DNA of 64,000 nt from an uncultured Clostridia bacterium (GTDB taxonomy: Bacteria; Bacillota; Clostridia; Christensenellales; Aristaeellaceae): assembly GCA_934662505.1 (NCBI GenBank), contig CAKUKE010000009.1:26376-90375 (forward strand), in the 5' to 3' direction. Positions 1 through 8,046 of this stretch are shown here, piece by piece. Position numbers and translations under genes: made by a program. The notes beneath the pieces were generated by a model. That model saw only the letters and a program-made list of their open reading frames with translations, searched no databases and was not told the DNA's origin. Each line of letters starts with the position of its first letter. Positions within the stretch are counted from its first letter, which is position 1.

Positions 1-663
1 GTTCTGGGGAGTATCCACCTGCTGGATGAAACCATCCTTCATGATAACGATACGGGAACCCATGGTCATGGCCTCGGTCTGGTCATGGGTCACGTAAATG
101 AAGGTGGTCTGCAGACGCTGATGCAGCTTGGTGATTTCAGTACGCATGGCAACACGCAGCTTGGCATCCAGGTTGGACAGCGGTTCGTCCATCAGGAAGA
201 CCTTGGGTTCACGCACGATGGCACGACCCAGTGCAACGCGCTGACGCTGACCACCGGACAGCGCCTTGGGCTTACGGTTGAGCAGATAGCCGATGTCCAG
301 AATGCGGGCGGCTTCTTCCACGCGGCGCTTGATTTCATCCTTGGGGGTCTTGCGCAGCTTCAGACCGAAGGCCATGTTGTCATACACGGTCATGTGGGGA
401 TACAGCGCGTAGTTCTGGAACACCATGGCGATATCGCGATCCTTGGGCGCCACGTCGTTGACCAGCTTGTCGCCGATGTACAGTTCACCGTCGGAAATTT
501 CTTCCAGACCGGCGACCATGCGCAGGGTGGTGGACTTACCGCAGCCGGAAGGACCGACCAGAACGATAAATTCCTTGTCCTGAATGTCCAGGGTGAAATC
601 ACTTACAGCCGTCACGCCGCCGGCATAAACCTTATAGATATGCTGAAGAGATACGCTAGACAT
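1..663 (-). CDS. Carbohydrate ABC importer ATPase, MsmX/UgpC type (partial)
   Basis: Nucleotide-binding subunit that powers sugar uptake through separate permeases and binding proteins, acting at the inner face of the membrane. The 221 residues present start at an ATG ending at 663, eight bases after an AGGAGG site. Walker A GPSGCGKST lies at residues 37-45, the Q-loop is FQNYALYPH, the signature is LSGGQRQR near residue 134, Walker B/D-loop is FLMDEPLSNLDAKLR, and the H-loop is YVTHDQTEA. The family is usually about 360-370 residues, so the C-terminal regulatory (TOBE) part lies off the window. No permease or binding-protein gene adjoins the start, which fits a shared, multi-importer ATPase (inference). 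Confidence 0.95.
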   Translation of the reverse strand, partial: MSSVSLQHIYKVYAGGVTAVSDFTLDIQDKEFIVLVGPSGCGKSTTLRMVAGLEEISDGELYIGDKLVNDVAPKDRDIAMVFQNYALYPHMTVYDNMAFGLKLRKTPKDEIKRRVEEAARILDIGYLLNRKPKALSGGQRQRVALGRAIVREPKVFLMDEPLSNLDAKLRVAMRTEITKLHQRLQTTFIYVTHDQTEAMTMGSRIVIMKDGFIQQVDTPQN

Positions 664-746
664 GAGATAATCCTCCTTTGATTTCGGCAGTCAGGAACAC
701 AGCATTCCCTCTTTCAGAGAACCGTCCCTTTCCACATCGTGGTTTT

Positions 747-752
747 ATTATA
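747..752 (-). promoter_or_regulatory. Possible -10 box for the sugar ATPase gene
   Basis: TATAAT on the minus strand, 84 bases upstream of the ATPase start. No good -35 box is visible at 16-18 bases, so the promoter may be weak or activated. The rest of 664-923, between the divergent ATPase and sirtuin genes, shows nothing else I can support. Confidence 0.4.
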
Positions 753-923
753 CATTTTTTGCGCCCCGTTGGATAGTGCCAAACTTCCACAAATATTCTC
801 AGTTTTGTTTGTGCAATTGCTGTATTTTTCGGCAGGTTTTAAACCAGTAGCCCGAAAGCATTGACATCCGACGCCTTTTTCAGCATAATATGTGCACAAG
901 CAGAAGCAGGGAGGCGTTTTTTC

Positions 924-1658
924 ATGCGCGATGATCGGGTGCTTCGTCTGGCACAGATGCTCTCGTCTGCGCGCTGCGCTGTTTTTTTCGGCGGCGCAGG
1001 CGTATCGACCGAAAGCGGTATTCCGGACTTTCGCAGCGTTGACGGATTATACCATAGCCAGTGGGACGCGCCGCCGGAAACCATTCTGAGCCACAGCTAT
1101 TTCACCAGAAGGCCGGAACAGTTTTTCCGCTTTTACCGGGAAAAGATGCTTTTCCCGAACGCCCGTCCCAACCCGGCGCACCTGACGCTTGCCCGGCTGG
1201 AAAGCATGGGAAAGCTTCGCGCCGTCGTCACGCAGAACATCGACGGTCTTCATCAGGCGGCCGGCAGCCAACAGGTGATCGAACTGCACGGTTCGGTACA
1301 CCGCAACCACTGCATGAGCTGCGGCGCGTTTTATGACCTCGGCTTCATATTAAAGAGCAGCGGCATTCCCCGCTGCTCCAGATGCGGCGGCATTGTCAAG
1401 CCGGACGTGGTGCTCTATGAAGAAGCCTTGCCGGAAGCGGCGGTGGAGGCGGCCTGCGATCACCTGAACAGCGCCGACCTGGTGATCATCGGCGGCACCT
1501 CCCTGTCCGTTTACCCGGCTGCCGCCTTTGTTCAGTCCTGCCCGGGCGAGAAGGTCATCATCAACCGTTCCCCCACCCCGATGGATCAGACCGCCGCACT
1601 GTGCATCGACCGCCCCATCGGTCAGGTGCTGGCCGAATGCCTGCCGAACGTACGCTAA
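924..1658 (+). CDS. NAD-dependent protein deacylase, Sir2 family
   Basis: Sirtuin that removes acyl groups from protein lysines using NAD+, in the cytoplasm. The 244-residue length is typical of bacterial CobB/SrtN enzymes. Residues 24-37 carry the NAD motif GAGVSTESGIPDFR. TQNIDGLH follows, then the catalytic His in ELHGSVH, and a four-cysteine zinc site made of CMSC and CSRC about 22 residues apart. The ATG at 924 is chosen because GGGAGG precedes it by nine bases; an upstream in-frame start at 861 lacks a ribosome site. The gene ends eight bases from the convergent GH130 gene. Substrates cannot be read from sequence. Confidence 0.93.
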   Translation: MRDDRVLRLAQMLSSARCAVFFGGAGVSTESGIPDFRSVDGLYHSQWDAPPETILSHSYFTRRPEQFFRFYREKMLFPNARPNPAHLTLARLESMGKLRAVVTQNIDGLHQAAGSQQVIELHGSVHRNHCMSCGAFYDLGFILKSSGIPRCSRCGGIVKPDVVLYEEALPEAAVEAACDHLNSADLVIIGGTSLSVYPAAAFVQSCPGEKVIINRSPTPMDQTAALCIDRPIGQVLAECLPNVR

Positions 1659-1666
1659 TCCGCCGT

Positions 1667-2641
1667 TTACATGCCGTGTTCCCGCAGGTGGCGCATCAGT
1701 TCGTCCACCGTGGTGAAACACAGTCCCGTCACCGTATCGGCGCAGCCGTAGTAAATGGCGATGCGTCCGGTTTCCGCGTCCGCGAGCGCAGCGCAGGGGA
1801 AGGTGACGCCGGGCACGTCGCCGGCCAGTTCGTAAATTTCCTCCGGGCCCAGCAGATACCACCCGCTGCGCGCCTTCACCTTCCACGGCTCATCCAGATC
1901 CAGCAGCGCCACGCCGAAGCGATACACAAAACCGTTGCAGGTGTTGATGACGCCGTGATAGATCAGCAGCCAGCCTTCATCCGTCTCAATAGGGCAGGGT
2001 CCGGGGCCTACTTTTTTATTCTGCCAGCCTTCGCCCGTTCCGAACACGAAGCGGTGCTTGCCCCAGTAGGTCAGATCCTTGCTGCGGGAGAGAAAAATAT
2101 CGCCGAAGGGGGTGTGTCCCGTGTCAGACGGCCGGGAGAGCATCATATACTCGCCGCCGATCTTCCGGGGAAAGAGCACGCCGTTGCGGTTGTAGGGCAG
2201 GAAAATGTTTTCCATCTGGTGAAAGGTCTCAAAATCCTCCGTCCAGCCAAGGCCGATGGTGGGACCGTGATAACCGTTGCACCAGGAAATGTAGTATTTT
2301 CCGTCCAGCAGACACACCCGGGGATCATAGCGGTATTCCACCTTCGTCACATCCGGATCCCCTTCAAACACGATGGGCTGATCGGAGATTTTCCAGTGGA
2401 TGCCGTCCGGGGAAAAGCCGGCGTAAATATTCATGTTGATGTTTCGGTCGTCGCAGCGGAACACGCCGGCAAACCCGTCGCGGAAGGGCACCACAGCGCT
2501 GTTGAAGATGCTGTTGCTCACCGCGGTGTCATGACGGCCGATGATGGGGTTTTTGTCGTAACGCCAGACGGCGTCCCGGCAGCCTGCCGGTTTATCCTGC
2601 CACGGAATGTTGGGCAGCGCGGCCCCGATTATTCTGCTCAT
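1667..2641 (-). CDS. GH130 family beta-mannoside phosphorylase
   Basis: Probable inverting phosphorylase that splits beta-mannosides (mannosyl-glucose or manno-oligosaccharides) with phosphate to give mannose 1-phosphate, in the cytoplasm. The 324-residue protein opens with a WRYDKNPIIGR block followed by SNSIFNSAVVPF, a pattern typical of GH130 mannosylglucose phosphorylase-like proteins. YDPRV, a central GPTIGLGWTEDF segment and GPGPCPIET follow, as in a five-bladed beta-propeller. GGAGG lies ten bases before the ATG. It is monocistronic, convergent with the sirtuin, and divergent from the VanY-like gene with its own promoter. Exact substrate is undetermined. Confidence 0.85.
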   Translation of the reverse strand: MSRIIGAALPNIPWQDKPAGCRDAVWRYDKNPIIGRHDTAVSNSIFNSAVVPFRDGFAGVFRCDDRNINMNIYAGFSPDGIHWKISDQPIVFEGDPDVTKVEYRYDPRVCLLDGKYYISWCNGYHGPTIGLGWTEDFETFHQMENIFLPYNRNGVLFPRKIGGEYMMLSRPSDTGHTPFGDIFLSRSKDLTYWGKHRFVFGTGEGWQNKKVGPGPCPIETDEGWLLIYHGVINTCNGFVYRFGVALLDLDEPWKVKARSGWYLLGPEEIYELAGDVPGVTFPCAALADAETGRIAIYYGCADTVTGLCFTTVDELMRHLREHGM

Positions 2642-2699
2642 GGTTGCAGCCTCCTTCAGTCAGAAAGATGAATGGATGGATGTCTCCTATTCTTTTGCT

Positions 2700-2727
2700 A
2701 TTATACCATGTCCGCCATAAAAAGCAA
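2700..2727 (-). promoter_or_regulatory. Promoter of the GH130 gene
   Basis: Minus-strand TTGCTT, 16-base spacer, TATAAT. It sits 59 bases upstream of the GH130 start and back-to-back with the promoter of the VanY-like gene; only three bases separate the two elements. Confidence 0.6.
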
Positions 2728-2730
2728 TCG

Positions 2731-2759
2731 TTGACTTTTTACATTCTTTCTGCTATAAA
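2731..2759 (+). promoter_or_regulatory. Promoter of the VanY-like gene
   Basis: TTGACT, 17-base spacer, TATAAA, ending 71 bases before the ATG at 2831. Confidence 0.7.
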
Positions 2760-2830
2760 TGAAAAGGATATGTTTATTTTGTGACGAATGTATCTACTGA
2801 CACAAAAAAGCGTATTGAAAGGTGATCGCT

Positions 2831-3964
2831 ATGGTAAAGAAGCAGAAAAAAGACGCTTACACCCGGCTGATCCATGCGACCGTGATCCTGCTGGTATTGG
2901 CCATTGTATTTGCCACCGGCTACCTTCTTCTCAACCGCTATCAGCAGAGCGAACTGAAGCGGCTGCAGGACGAAGCCGCGCTCAAAAATGAAGAATTGAC
3001 CGCCCAGCACAATCAGGCCGTGGCGGAATTTGACGCCGCCCAGCAGATGGGCGAAAACCTTGCCTGGCCCTCCCCCGCCGCCTCCGGCTGGGACGTGGTG
3101 GACGTGAGCCAGTTCCCCCTGACCACCGTCAGGGAGATCACCGCCAGCCGCCAGACGCTGCTGGAGGGCGGCATGATGCTCGTCAACCGCTGGCACGAGC
3201 TGCCCGGCGATTTTCCGGAGAGCGACGTGGTCTCCATCAGTTCCGTGGACAGGAGCATCCCGGTGAAGGACTCCAGCGTCAAGCTGTTCCCCGTGGCCAT
3301 CGAGGCGCTCAGCGAAATGCTCAAGGCCGCCAAGGACGAGGCGGGGCTTGAGGGCTACGTCATTCAGGAAGGGTACCGCACCATGGCGACCCAGACCGCT
3401 TACTTTGACGACGCGAAGAAGAACTACGAGAACAAGTATTCCGGCGACGCGCTCATCGAGCAGGTCAGCAAAACGGTCAGCTACCCGGGTACCAGCGAAT
3501 ATCAGTCCGGCTTCGCCTTCAATGTGGATCGCTGGCGCAGCGGCGACAAAGAATTCAACGCCGCCAAGTTCTCCACCACCGAGCACAGCGACTGGCTGGT
3601 GGCAAACAGCTGGCGCTACGGCTATGTTTTCCGTTTTCCCGTGGCCGGCTACCCCAACAGCACGGTATCGGAAAAGTCCTTTAAAACTGGTCAGAGCAGC
3701 CACCTGATGATCTACCGCTACGTAGGCAAGGCCAACGCTGTCGTCATGCACACGCTGGACATGTGCATGGAAGAATATCTGGAATATCTTGCGCAGCATC
3801 CCCATCTGGCGGTGTATGAAGATGGTGTGCTGAAATATGAGATCCTGCGCGTCTCCGGCGGCGACACCGCTGCCGACGTGCAGCTGCAGGTGACCCAGAC
3901 GGCGCAGTCTTACACGGTGTCCACCGATAATATGGGCGGCATCGTCATCACCATGAGTTACTGA
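2831..3964 (+). CDS. Membrane-anchored VanY-like protein lacking zinc ligands
   Basis: The 377-residue protein has a short basic N-terminus, one membrane segment at about residues 11-31, a charged helical stalk, and a C-terminal domain shaped like D-Ala-D-Ala carboxypeptidase VanY. Family landmarks are present (GTSEYQSGFAFNV, then HSDWLVANSWRYGYVFRFP, then YRYVG). However, the usual SxHxxGxAxD motif reads SEYQSGFAFN, so the zinc His and Asp are Tyr and Asn, and the usual EPWHFRYVG reads as a form ending MIYRYVG. I therefore read it as a catalytically inactive wall-binding or scaffold protein outside the membrane (inference). The ATG at 2831 follows AAAGGTGA; GTG at 2822 is a weaker alternative. 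Confidence 0.82.
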   Translation: MVKKQKKDAYTRLIHATVILLVLAIVFATGYLLLNRYQQSELKRLQDEAALKNEELTAQHNQAVAEFDAAQQMGENLAWPSPAASGWDVVDVSQFPLTTVREITASRQTLLEGGMMLVNRWHELPGDFPESDVVSISSVDRSIPVKDSSVKLFPVAIEALSEMLKAAKDEAGLEGYVIQEGYRTMATQTAYFDDAKKNYENKYSGDALIEQVSKTVSYPGTSEYQSGFAFNVDRWRSGDKEFNAAKFSTTEHSDWLVANSWRYGYVFRFPVAGYPNSTVSEKSFKTGQSSHLMIYRYVGKANAVVMHTLDMCMEEYLEYLAQHPHLAVYEDGVLKYEILRVSGGDTAADVQLQVTQTAQSYTVSTDNMGGIVITMSY

Positions 3965-3989
3965 TTTTTCATCATTGGAGGGTACCCAG

Positions 3990-4514
3990 ATGAGCGAAGT
4001 ATTTCATCCCACTTTTACCATTACGCTGGAAAACGGCGGTCAGATGACCGGCGAACTCTACCCCGAGTACGCGCCCCAGTCCGTCGGCAACTTTGCCGCG
4101 CTGGCCAACAGCGGCTTCTATGACGGTCTGACCTTTCACCGCGTCATTCCCGGGTTTATGATTCAGGGCGGCTGCCCCAACGGAAACGGCATGGGCGGCC
4201 CCGGCTACAGCATCAAGGGCGAATTCATGCAAAACGGTGTGGCCAATCCGCTGCGTCACACCTACGGCGTGCTGAGCATGGCCCGTTCCATGATGCCCGA
4301 CAGCGCCGGCTCCCAGTTTTTCATCATGGTCAGCAACGCGCCCCATCTGGACGGCGCGTACGCCGCCTTCGGCAAGGTGCTCACCGGCATGGAGCACGCC
4401 GACAAGGTAGTGTCCGTGCGCCGTGACCGCATGGATAAGCCGCTGGAGCCGCAGGTCATCAAGTCCATTCGGGTGGACACGCAGGGGCACACCTATCCCT
4501 TCGAGCAGTGCTGA
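3990..4514 (+). CDS. Peptidyl-prolyl cis-trans isomerase, cyclophilin type
   Basis: Cytoplasmic prolyl isomerase assisting protein folding. The 174-residue protein shows the cyclophilin core: FHRVIPGFMIQGG near residues 49-61, a GPGYSIKGEF strand, GVLSMAR near 93-99, and SQFFIM. GGAGGG precedes the ATG at 3990 by about eight bases. There is no signal peptide, so it is not the secreted PrsA type. It follows the VanY-like gene by 25 bases and precedes zapA by one base, so the three genes may share a transcript. Confidence 0.93.
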   Translation: MSEVFHPTFTITLENGGQMTGELYPEYAPQSVGNFAALANSGFYDGLTFHRVIPGFMIQGGCPNGNGMGGPGYSIKGEFMQNGVANPLRHTYGVLSMARSMMPDSAGSQFFIMVSNAPHLDGAYAAFGKVLTGMEHADKVVSVRRDRMDKPLEPQVIKSIRVDTQGHTYPFEQC

Positions 4515-4515
4515 C

Positions 4516-4800
4516 ATGGCAAGGCTGGAAAACGACCGTCCCTACACGCTGAAAATTGCCGGCCGCGCCTATACGGTGCGCAGCGCTGATGCACAGGAGC
4601 ACGTGTTCCGCGTGGCGGTCTATACGGATCGCAAAATCAGCGAGACCCTGCGCAGCGGCTTTGTCAACCGGGAGGACGCTGCCATCATCAGCGCTCTTTC
4701 CATTGCAGACGAACTTTTTCGCGCGCAGGATGACAATACGCGTCTGCGCCGGGAGTTGTGGCAGCTGAAAAACGCCTGTAAGGACATCGAAGCAAAATAG
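4516..4800 (+). CDS. zapA: Cell division protein ZapA
   Basis: Small activator that bundles FtsZ and stabilises the division ring. The 94-residue protein has an N-terminal beta-rich head (YTLKIAGRAYTVRS) and a C-terminal helix predicted as coiled coil (ADELFRAQDDNTRLRRELWQLK), as in ZapA dimers. The ATG lies one base after the cyclophilin stop, so translation is probably coupled. In Bacillus zapA lies just upstream of the polX-mutS2 region, and mutS2 is the next gene here, which supports the call. Confidence 0.85.
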   Translation: MARLENDRPYTLKIAGRAYTVRSADAQEHVFRVAVYTDRKISETLRSGFVNREDAAIISALSIADELFRAQDDNTRLRRELWQLKNACKDIEAK

Positions 4801-4842
4801 AACAGCAGCGGAAACAGCCGTCGGAAGGGCTGTCCCGCCGTA

Positions 4843-4874
4843 AAAAGGTGGTTGCCCTCGGACAACCGCCTTTT
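4843..4874 (+). terminator. Intrinsic terminator after zapA
   Basis: A 12-bp stem (AAAAGGTGGTTG pairing with CAACCGCCTTTT, one G-U pair) with an eight-base loop, ending in a T-run. It separates zapA from mutS2. Confidence 0.8.
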
Positions 4875-4982
4875 ATTTACCCCCTTCTTCGCCTGTCTGC
4901 GAACTGTAAACAAAATTTGAATTCTTATCCAAGCGCTTGCTTTTTTCGCGTTTGGATGTAAACTGATTTCGGAGGAATGATC

Positions 4983-7331
4983 ATGAACGAACGGGCACTG
5001 AGCGTGCTGGAATTTACCAAGGTGCGCGCCATGCTGGCCGCCTATGCGGTCAGCGATGCCGGCAAGGCCGCGTGCATGCAGCTTGTCCCCATGAGCGCCC
5101 TGAACGACGTCGTCGCCGCGCAGGATGAAACAGAGGAAGCGACGGTCGTTTTGAATTATCAGGGGGCCAACCCCATGCTGCCCTTCAGCGACCTGAGCGA
5201 CACGCTGGCGCGGGCAGAGAAGGGCGCTACCCTCTCCCCCAAAGCGCTTCTGACGGTGGCGGATACCCTTCGCGCAGCGCGAGGTGTGCGTGCGGCGCTG
5301 GTCACCGACCGGGATAATACGCCCCGCATTACCGCGGCCGCTTCTCTTTTGCAGCCGCTCCGGCTGCTGGAGCAGGATATCACGCTGGCCATTCTCAGCG
5401 AGGAAGAAATTGCCGATCAGGCCAGCCCCGCGCTGGCGGACATCCGCCGCCATATCCGTCAGACAAACGACCGGGTGCGGGAAAAACTGAACGCCATGGC
5501 GCATGGCGCAGCCTTCTCCAAATACCTGATGGAGCCCATCGTCACCGTACGGAACGGCCGTTATGTACTGCCTGTCAAGCAGGAATACCGTCAGCAGGTG
5601 CCGGGGCTGGTGCATGACCAGTCTTCTACCGGCGCGACCCTCTTTGTGGAGCCGCTGGCCGTCGTGGAAATGGGCAACGAATTAAAGGAATGGCACATGA
5701 AGGAGCAGGCGGAAATCGAACGCATTCTTTCCGCGCTGTCCGCGCAGGTAGGCGCGTACGCGCCGCAGCTGGCGCAAAACGTGGCGGTGCTGGCGCGGCT
5801 GGACTTCATTTTTGCCAAGGGCATGCTGGCGCGCGAGACCAACGCCGTACAGCCGAAAATGAACGAAAAGGGCTACATTCGCCTGAACCGTGCGCGCCAC
5901 CCGCTGATCGACCCGGAAAAGGTGGTGCCCTCTACCCTGTGGCTGGGGGATGCCTTCACCACGCTGGTCATTACCGGTCCCAACACGGGCGGCAAAACGG
6001 TCACGCTGAAAACCGTCGGGCTGATGACCCTGATGGCGCAGGCAGGTCTGCATGTTCCCGCCGCCCTCGGCACGGAGCTTTCCACCTTCCGGGAAGTGTT
6101 TGCGGATATCGGCGACGAACAGTCCATCGAGCAGTCCCTGTCCACCTTTTCCTCCCATATGAAAAACATCGTGTCCATGATGGCGCAGGTTACTCCCCGT
6201 GATCTGGCGCTGTTTGACGAGCTGGGCGCCGGTACGGATCCCACCGAGGGGGCGGCGCTGGCGCAGGCCATTCTGGCGGCGCTGAACCGTCAGGGCGTGC
6301 GCACCGTCGCCACGACCCACTACAGCGAACTGAAGGCTTACGCGCTGACAACCCCCGGCGTGGAAAATGCCAGCGTGGAATTTGACGTGGCGACCCTTCG
6401 CCCCACCTACCGGCTCTCCATCGGGGTACCGGGCAAGTCCAACGCATTTGAAATATCCCGTCGTCTCGGTCTGTCCGACGAGCTGATCGACGACGCAAAG
6501 GCACTGCTCAGTCACGACGAGGTACGCTTCGAAGACGTGATCGCCAACGCAGAATATCACCGTCAGGTGGCCGAAAAGGAGCGTCAGCTTGCAGAGGAAG
6601 CGCGTCAGGAAACCGTACAGCTCCGTCAGGAAGCGGAAAAGCTGTACAAGGAAATGGAAGAAAAAAAGGCGAACTACGATCGCAAGGCACGTGACGACGC
6701 CCGGCGGGTGCTGGAAAAAGCGCGCCGCGAGGCGGAAAGCGTACTGAGCGAGTTGAAGCGCCTGAAATCTTCCGCCGCAACCGGCGATGCAGCCGCCCTC
6801 CGCCGGCAGCTGGATAAAAACATCGATGCCCTTTCCGAGGGGCTGGGTACGCCCGCCAAAAACACCGCCGTTCCCAAGCAGCTCAGGCTGGGCGACACGG
6901 TGGACGTGGTCAGTCTGAACGCACGGGGCACCGTTTTGTCCCTGCCCGACGCCAAAGGCGAAGTACAATTGCAGGTGGGCATCATGAAAATGAAGGCCAG
7001 GCTGAGCGATCTGCGCCTTGTGGAAGAAGCGAAAAAGAAGCCTGCCCGCTCGACCGTCCATGCGGACACAGGCGCGGCGACCCGCAGCATTTCTCTTTCC
7101 TGCGACGTGCGCGGCATGAACCTGGAGGAAGCGCTGTGCGCCGTGGAGCAGTATCTGGATCAGGCGGTGCTCTCCGGCCTGCACGAGGTGACCATTGTGC
7201 ACGGCAAGGGCACCGGCATCCTCCGCAGCGGCATTCAGAAGGCGCTGCGCCATTACCCCCATGTAAAAAGCTGCAGACTGGGCGTTTACGGCGAAGGCGA
7301 GGACGGCGTCACCGTCGTCACACTGGATTAA
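4983..7331 (+). CDS. mutS2: Endonuclease MutS2
   Basis: MutS paralog without the mismatch-reading N-domain. Family members suppress recombination and, in Bacillus, rescue collided ribosomes (established for family). The 782-residue protein has the MutS core and clamp, Walker A GPNTGGKT at about residues 332-339, Walker B LFDELGAGTDP, a long charged coiled coil at about 510-600, a KOW-like stretch, and a C-terminal Smr nuclease domain with HGKGTG near residue 740. The ATG at 4983 is preferred because GGAGG lies eight bases upstream; the ATG at 4977 is too close to that site. It is the first gene after a terminator. Confidence 0.96.
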   Translation: MNERALSVLEFTKVRAMLAAYAVSDAGKAACMQLVPMSALNDVVAAQDETEEATVVLNYQGANPMLPFSDLSDTLARAEKGATLSPKALLTVADTLRAARGVRAALVTDRDNTPRITAAASLLQPLRLLEQDITLAILSEEEIADQASPALADIRRHIRQTNDRVREKLNAMAHGAAFSKYLMEPIVTVRNGRYVLPVKQEYRQQVPGLVHDQSSTGATLFVEPLAVVEMGNELKEWHMKEQAEIERILSALSAQVGAYAPQLAQNVAVLARLDFIFAKGMLARETNAVQPKMNEKGYIRLNRARHPLIDPEKVVPSTLWLGDAFTTLVITGPNTGGKTVTLKTVGLMTLMAQAGLHVPAALGTELSTFREVFADIGDEQSIEQSLSTFSSHMKNIVSMMAQVTPRDLALFDELGAGTDPTEGAALAQAILAALNRQGVRTVATTHYSELKAYALTTPGVENASVEFDVATLRPTYRLSIGVPGKSNAFEISRRLGLSDELIDDAKALLSHDEVRFEDVIANAEYHRQVAEKERQLAEEARQETVQLRQEAEKLYKEMEEKKANYDRKARDDARRVLEKARREAESVLSELKRLKSSAATGDAAALRRQLDKNIDALSEGLGTPAKNTAVPKQLRLGDTVDVVSLNARGTVLSLPDAKGEVQLQVGIMKMKARLSDLRLVEEAKKKPARSTVHADTGAATRSISLSCDVRGMNLEEALCAVEQYLDQAVLSGLHEVTIVHGKGTGILRSGIQKALRHYPHVKSCRLGVYGEGEDGVTVVTLD

Positions 7332-7346
7332 GGAGGCAGACATCTG

Positions 7347-8042
7347 ATGGTCAAGGAAAAACAGCGTATTCTGATCGTGGACGACGATCCCAACATCGCC
7401 CAGCTGATCAAGCTCTATCTGGAAAAAGAAGGCTACGATGTGACCGTATGCGACCGGGGCGACACCGCCCTTTCCGCCTTCAAACAGAATCCGCCCAGTC
7501 TGGTGCTGCTGGACGTGATGCTGCCGGGCATGGACGGTTATCAGGTTTGCCGCGCTATCCGACAGGACAGCACGGTGCCCATCATCATGCTGACCGCCAA
7601 GGACGAAACCTTTGACAAGGTGCTGGGGCTGGAATTGGGGGCGGACGACTACATGACCAAGCCCTTTGAAAACAAGGAGCTGGTCGCCCGGGTCAAGGCG
7701 GTGCTGCGCCGAGCCGCGCCGGAGGAGGCCGCCGACAAGACCCTTTCCTTCCCCGGCCTGACCATCAGCCTGGATCAGTATCAGGCAGTTTACGACGGTC
7801 AGCCGCTGGAAATGCCTCCCAAGGAATTAGAGGTGCTTTATTTTCTGGCTTCCCACAAAAACCGGGTTTTTACCCGGGAGCAGCTGCTGGAGCAGGTGTG
7901 GGGCTTCGACTTTTTCGGCGACAGCCGCACCGTGGACGTGCACGTCAAGCGTCTGCGCGAAAAGCTGGCGGGCTGTGAGGAAAAATTTGGCTGGCAGATC
8001 CGTACCGTCTGGGGCGTCGGCTACAAATTCGAGGTGAAATGA
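7347..8042 (+). CDS. OmpR/PhoB-family response regulator
   Basis: DNA-binding response regulator of 231 residues. The receiver domain shows the acidic DDD near residues 12-14, the phospho-acceptor Asp56 in LLDVMLPG, and Lys105 in TKPF. A winged-helix output domain (about 130-231) ends with the typical DVHVKRLREKL and WGVGYKFE blocks. AGGAGG precedes the ATG. The partner kinase starts four bases after its stop, so the two form a PhoP/PhoR-like pair. The stimulus and regulon are not evident. Confidence 0.95.
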   Translation: MVKEKQRILIVDDDPNIAQLIKLYLEKEGYDVTVCDRGDTALSAFKQNPPSLVLLDVMLPGMDGYQVCRAIRQDSTVPIIMLTAKDETFDKVLGLELGADDYMTKPFENKELVARVKAVLRRAAPEEAADKTLSFPGLTISLDQYQAVYDGQPLEMPPKELEVLYFLASHKNRVFTREQLLEQVWGFDFFGDSRTVDVHVKRLREKLAGCEEKFGWQIRTVWGVGYKFEVK

Positions 8043-8046
8043 CGCC

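Noticed and set aside
85..681. Open frames on the plus strand opposite the ATPase gene and opposite mutS2, the glycyl radical enzyme and the aldolase
   Set aside because: They mirror strongly supported genes, have no ribosome sites, and their composition (His/Gly/Gln-rich) is typical of antisense frames in GC-rich genes.
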